From JAYELX01 sp964544065 (lineage in GTDB: Bacteria; Chloroflexota; Anaerolineae; Anaerolineales; UBA11858), in NCBI GenBank assembly GCA_964544065.1, contig CAZJBA010000086.1, positions 1 to 13,047 on the forward strand: a stretch of 13,047 nt of DNA, in the 5' to 3' direction. Within the stretch, counting starts at the first letter, position 1, and each line of letters begins with the position of its first letter. Made by a program: the position numbers and the translations under genes. Of this stretch, positions 12,421 to 13,047 are shown piece by piece. Under the pieces are notes generated by a model that had not been told where the DNA came from, searched no databases, and saw only the letters and a list, made by a program, of their open reading frames with translations.

Positions 12421-13047
12421 ATGACCATCTTTGACAGAATTATCCTTCTTCTTACCGGCCTGACGGCCCTGTATCTGCTGTGGCGTTTCTACACTCGCTA
12501 CAGCAAAGAAAAAGCCCTTCATGATGTGTATTACATGATGGGATTCCTGGTGCTGCTTGTGTCTGGCTTGTTGCTCATCTTCTTCGGCTGGGGCATCCTG
12601 GATTCCCCCTATGTGCTGACCGTGGCTACCCTGATTCCGTTGGGTATTTCCATGGGGCTGATGAACCAGTTCAGGCCCAAGTACAAGAAGGCCTACTCCT
12701 GGTTTGCGCTCGTAGGGCTCGTGGCCATCGCGGTGACCAGCATCGGCGGCATGTCGCTGAAGTCGGTTGCCGTTCCCGTTTTCCACGGTGTGGCTGGTTT
12801 GATCATCTTTGGACTGCCGCTTTATATGTGCATCAGCGGTGAGGATGTTCCCAAAGGGTTTGGTTTGGTCGGCATCGGCGGCGCGCTGATCGGCATTGGC
12901 GGTATCGCGTTAGCCTTCGTGACGGCCGGATCGCAACTGCTCTTCTTCAGCCATGACGTTATCCTCATGATTTTGGCCCCGTTGCTGCTGTTGATGACGC
13001 TGGCCTTCACCTGGGGATTCGTGAAAGATATTACTGCCTCTGATTAA
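12421..13047 (+). CDS. Seven-helix membrane protein of unknown function
   Basis: A 208-residue protein with about seven membrane helices that ends at the last base of the window. I do not recognise the family. Charged loops (RFYTRYSKEKALHD, NQFRPKYKK) suggest an outside N-terminus. H122 (VPVFHGVAG) and H178 (FFSHDVILM) start helices 5 and 7 on the outer side and H34 lies at the inner end of helix 2, so H122 and H178 could pair as haem ligands; this is speculative. GGAG seven nt upstream fixes the start at 12421; a longer frame from 12382 lacks a ribosome-binding site. It has its own promoter with a perfect CRP-type site directly after the second regulator gene, so that regulator probably controls it. 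Confidence 0.7.
   Translation: MTIFDRIILLLTGLTALYLLWRFYTRYSKEKALHDVYYMMGFLVLLVSGLLLIFFGWGILDSPYVLTVATLIPLGISMGLMNQFRPKYKKAYSWFALVGLVAIAVTSIGGMSLKSVAVPVFHGVAGLIIFGLPLYMCISGEDVPKGFGLVGIGGALIGIGGIALAFVTAGSQLLFFSHDVILMILAPLLLLMTLAFTWGFVKDITASD

Overview
The window reads as a bacterial chromosome segment, most likely from the Chloroflexota (Anaerolineae or a relative). I infer this from the style of the proteins: a lipoprotein with a long acidic Pro/Glu/Thr/Gln linker, small four-helix membrane proteins, and an archaeal/anaerobe-type DUF166 protein. No rRNA or marker gene confirms it. Almost the whole window is a gene set that looks devoted to nitric oxide, hydroxylamine or another nitrogen-oxide stress, or to its respiration.

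Layout. Positions 1-419 hold the 3' end of a BrnT-like toxin gene and its complete antitoxin, probably unrelated to the rest. On the minus strand (2772 down to 581) is a two-gene operon: a membrane-anchored octahaem HAO-like cytochrome c and an 8-helix membrane protein with four outward-facing histidines. Divergent from it (2981-5980) is a five-gene operon: lipoprotein, DUF1858 redox-disulfide protein, two tandem DUF59 Fe-S assembly factors, and a 12-helix NnrS-like protein. It ends at a complex hairpin (5999-6075). A first Crp/Fnr regulator (6210-6953) and its terminator follow. Next is hcp, a class I hybrid cluster protein with every cluster ligand present (7187-8863). A third transcription unit starts near 9077: a second DUF1858 protein, a DUF166 protein, and a cupin gene broken by a 131-bp MITE-like element with an 8-bp target duplication. 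Two paralogous 4-helix membrane proteins and a second Crp/Fnr regulator come after it. The last gene is a 7-helix membrane protein (12421-13047).

How it hangs together. An 18-bp sequence, TTTGCGCTAGATCAAAGA, occurs identically three times: before the lipoprotein operon, before hcp and before the second DUF1858 operon. Each copy lies exactly 37 bp (start to start) ahead of a -10 hexamer, which is the geometry of a class II Crp/Fnr-activated promoter centred at -41.5. A fourth site, TGTGACCTAGATCACA, has CRP-type half-sites around the same CTAG core and the same 37-bp spacing, and precedes the last gene. The first site can also serve the divergent octahaem operon, with a TATAAT on the other strand. 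The window is therefore best read as a small regulon whose regulators are encoded inside it. Its inferred parts are an octahaem cytochrome with a membrane electron-transfer partner, Hcp, thiol/Fe-S maintenance proteins, and several histidine-bearing membrane proteins related to NnrS or NorB-like families. Gene families and promoter geometry are visible in the sequence; the common physiological purpose is inference.
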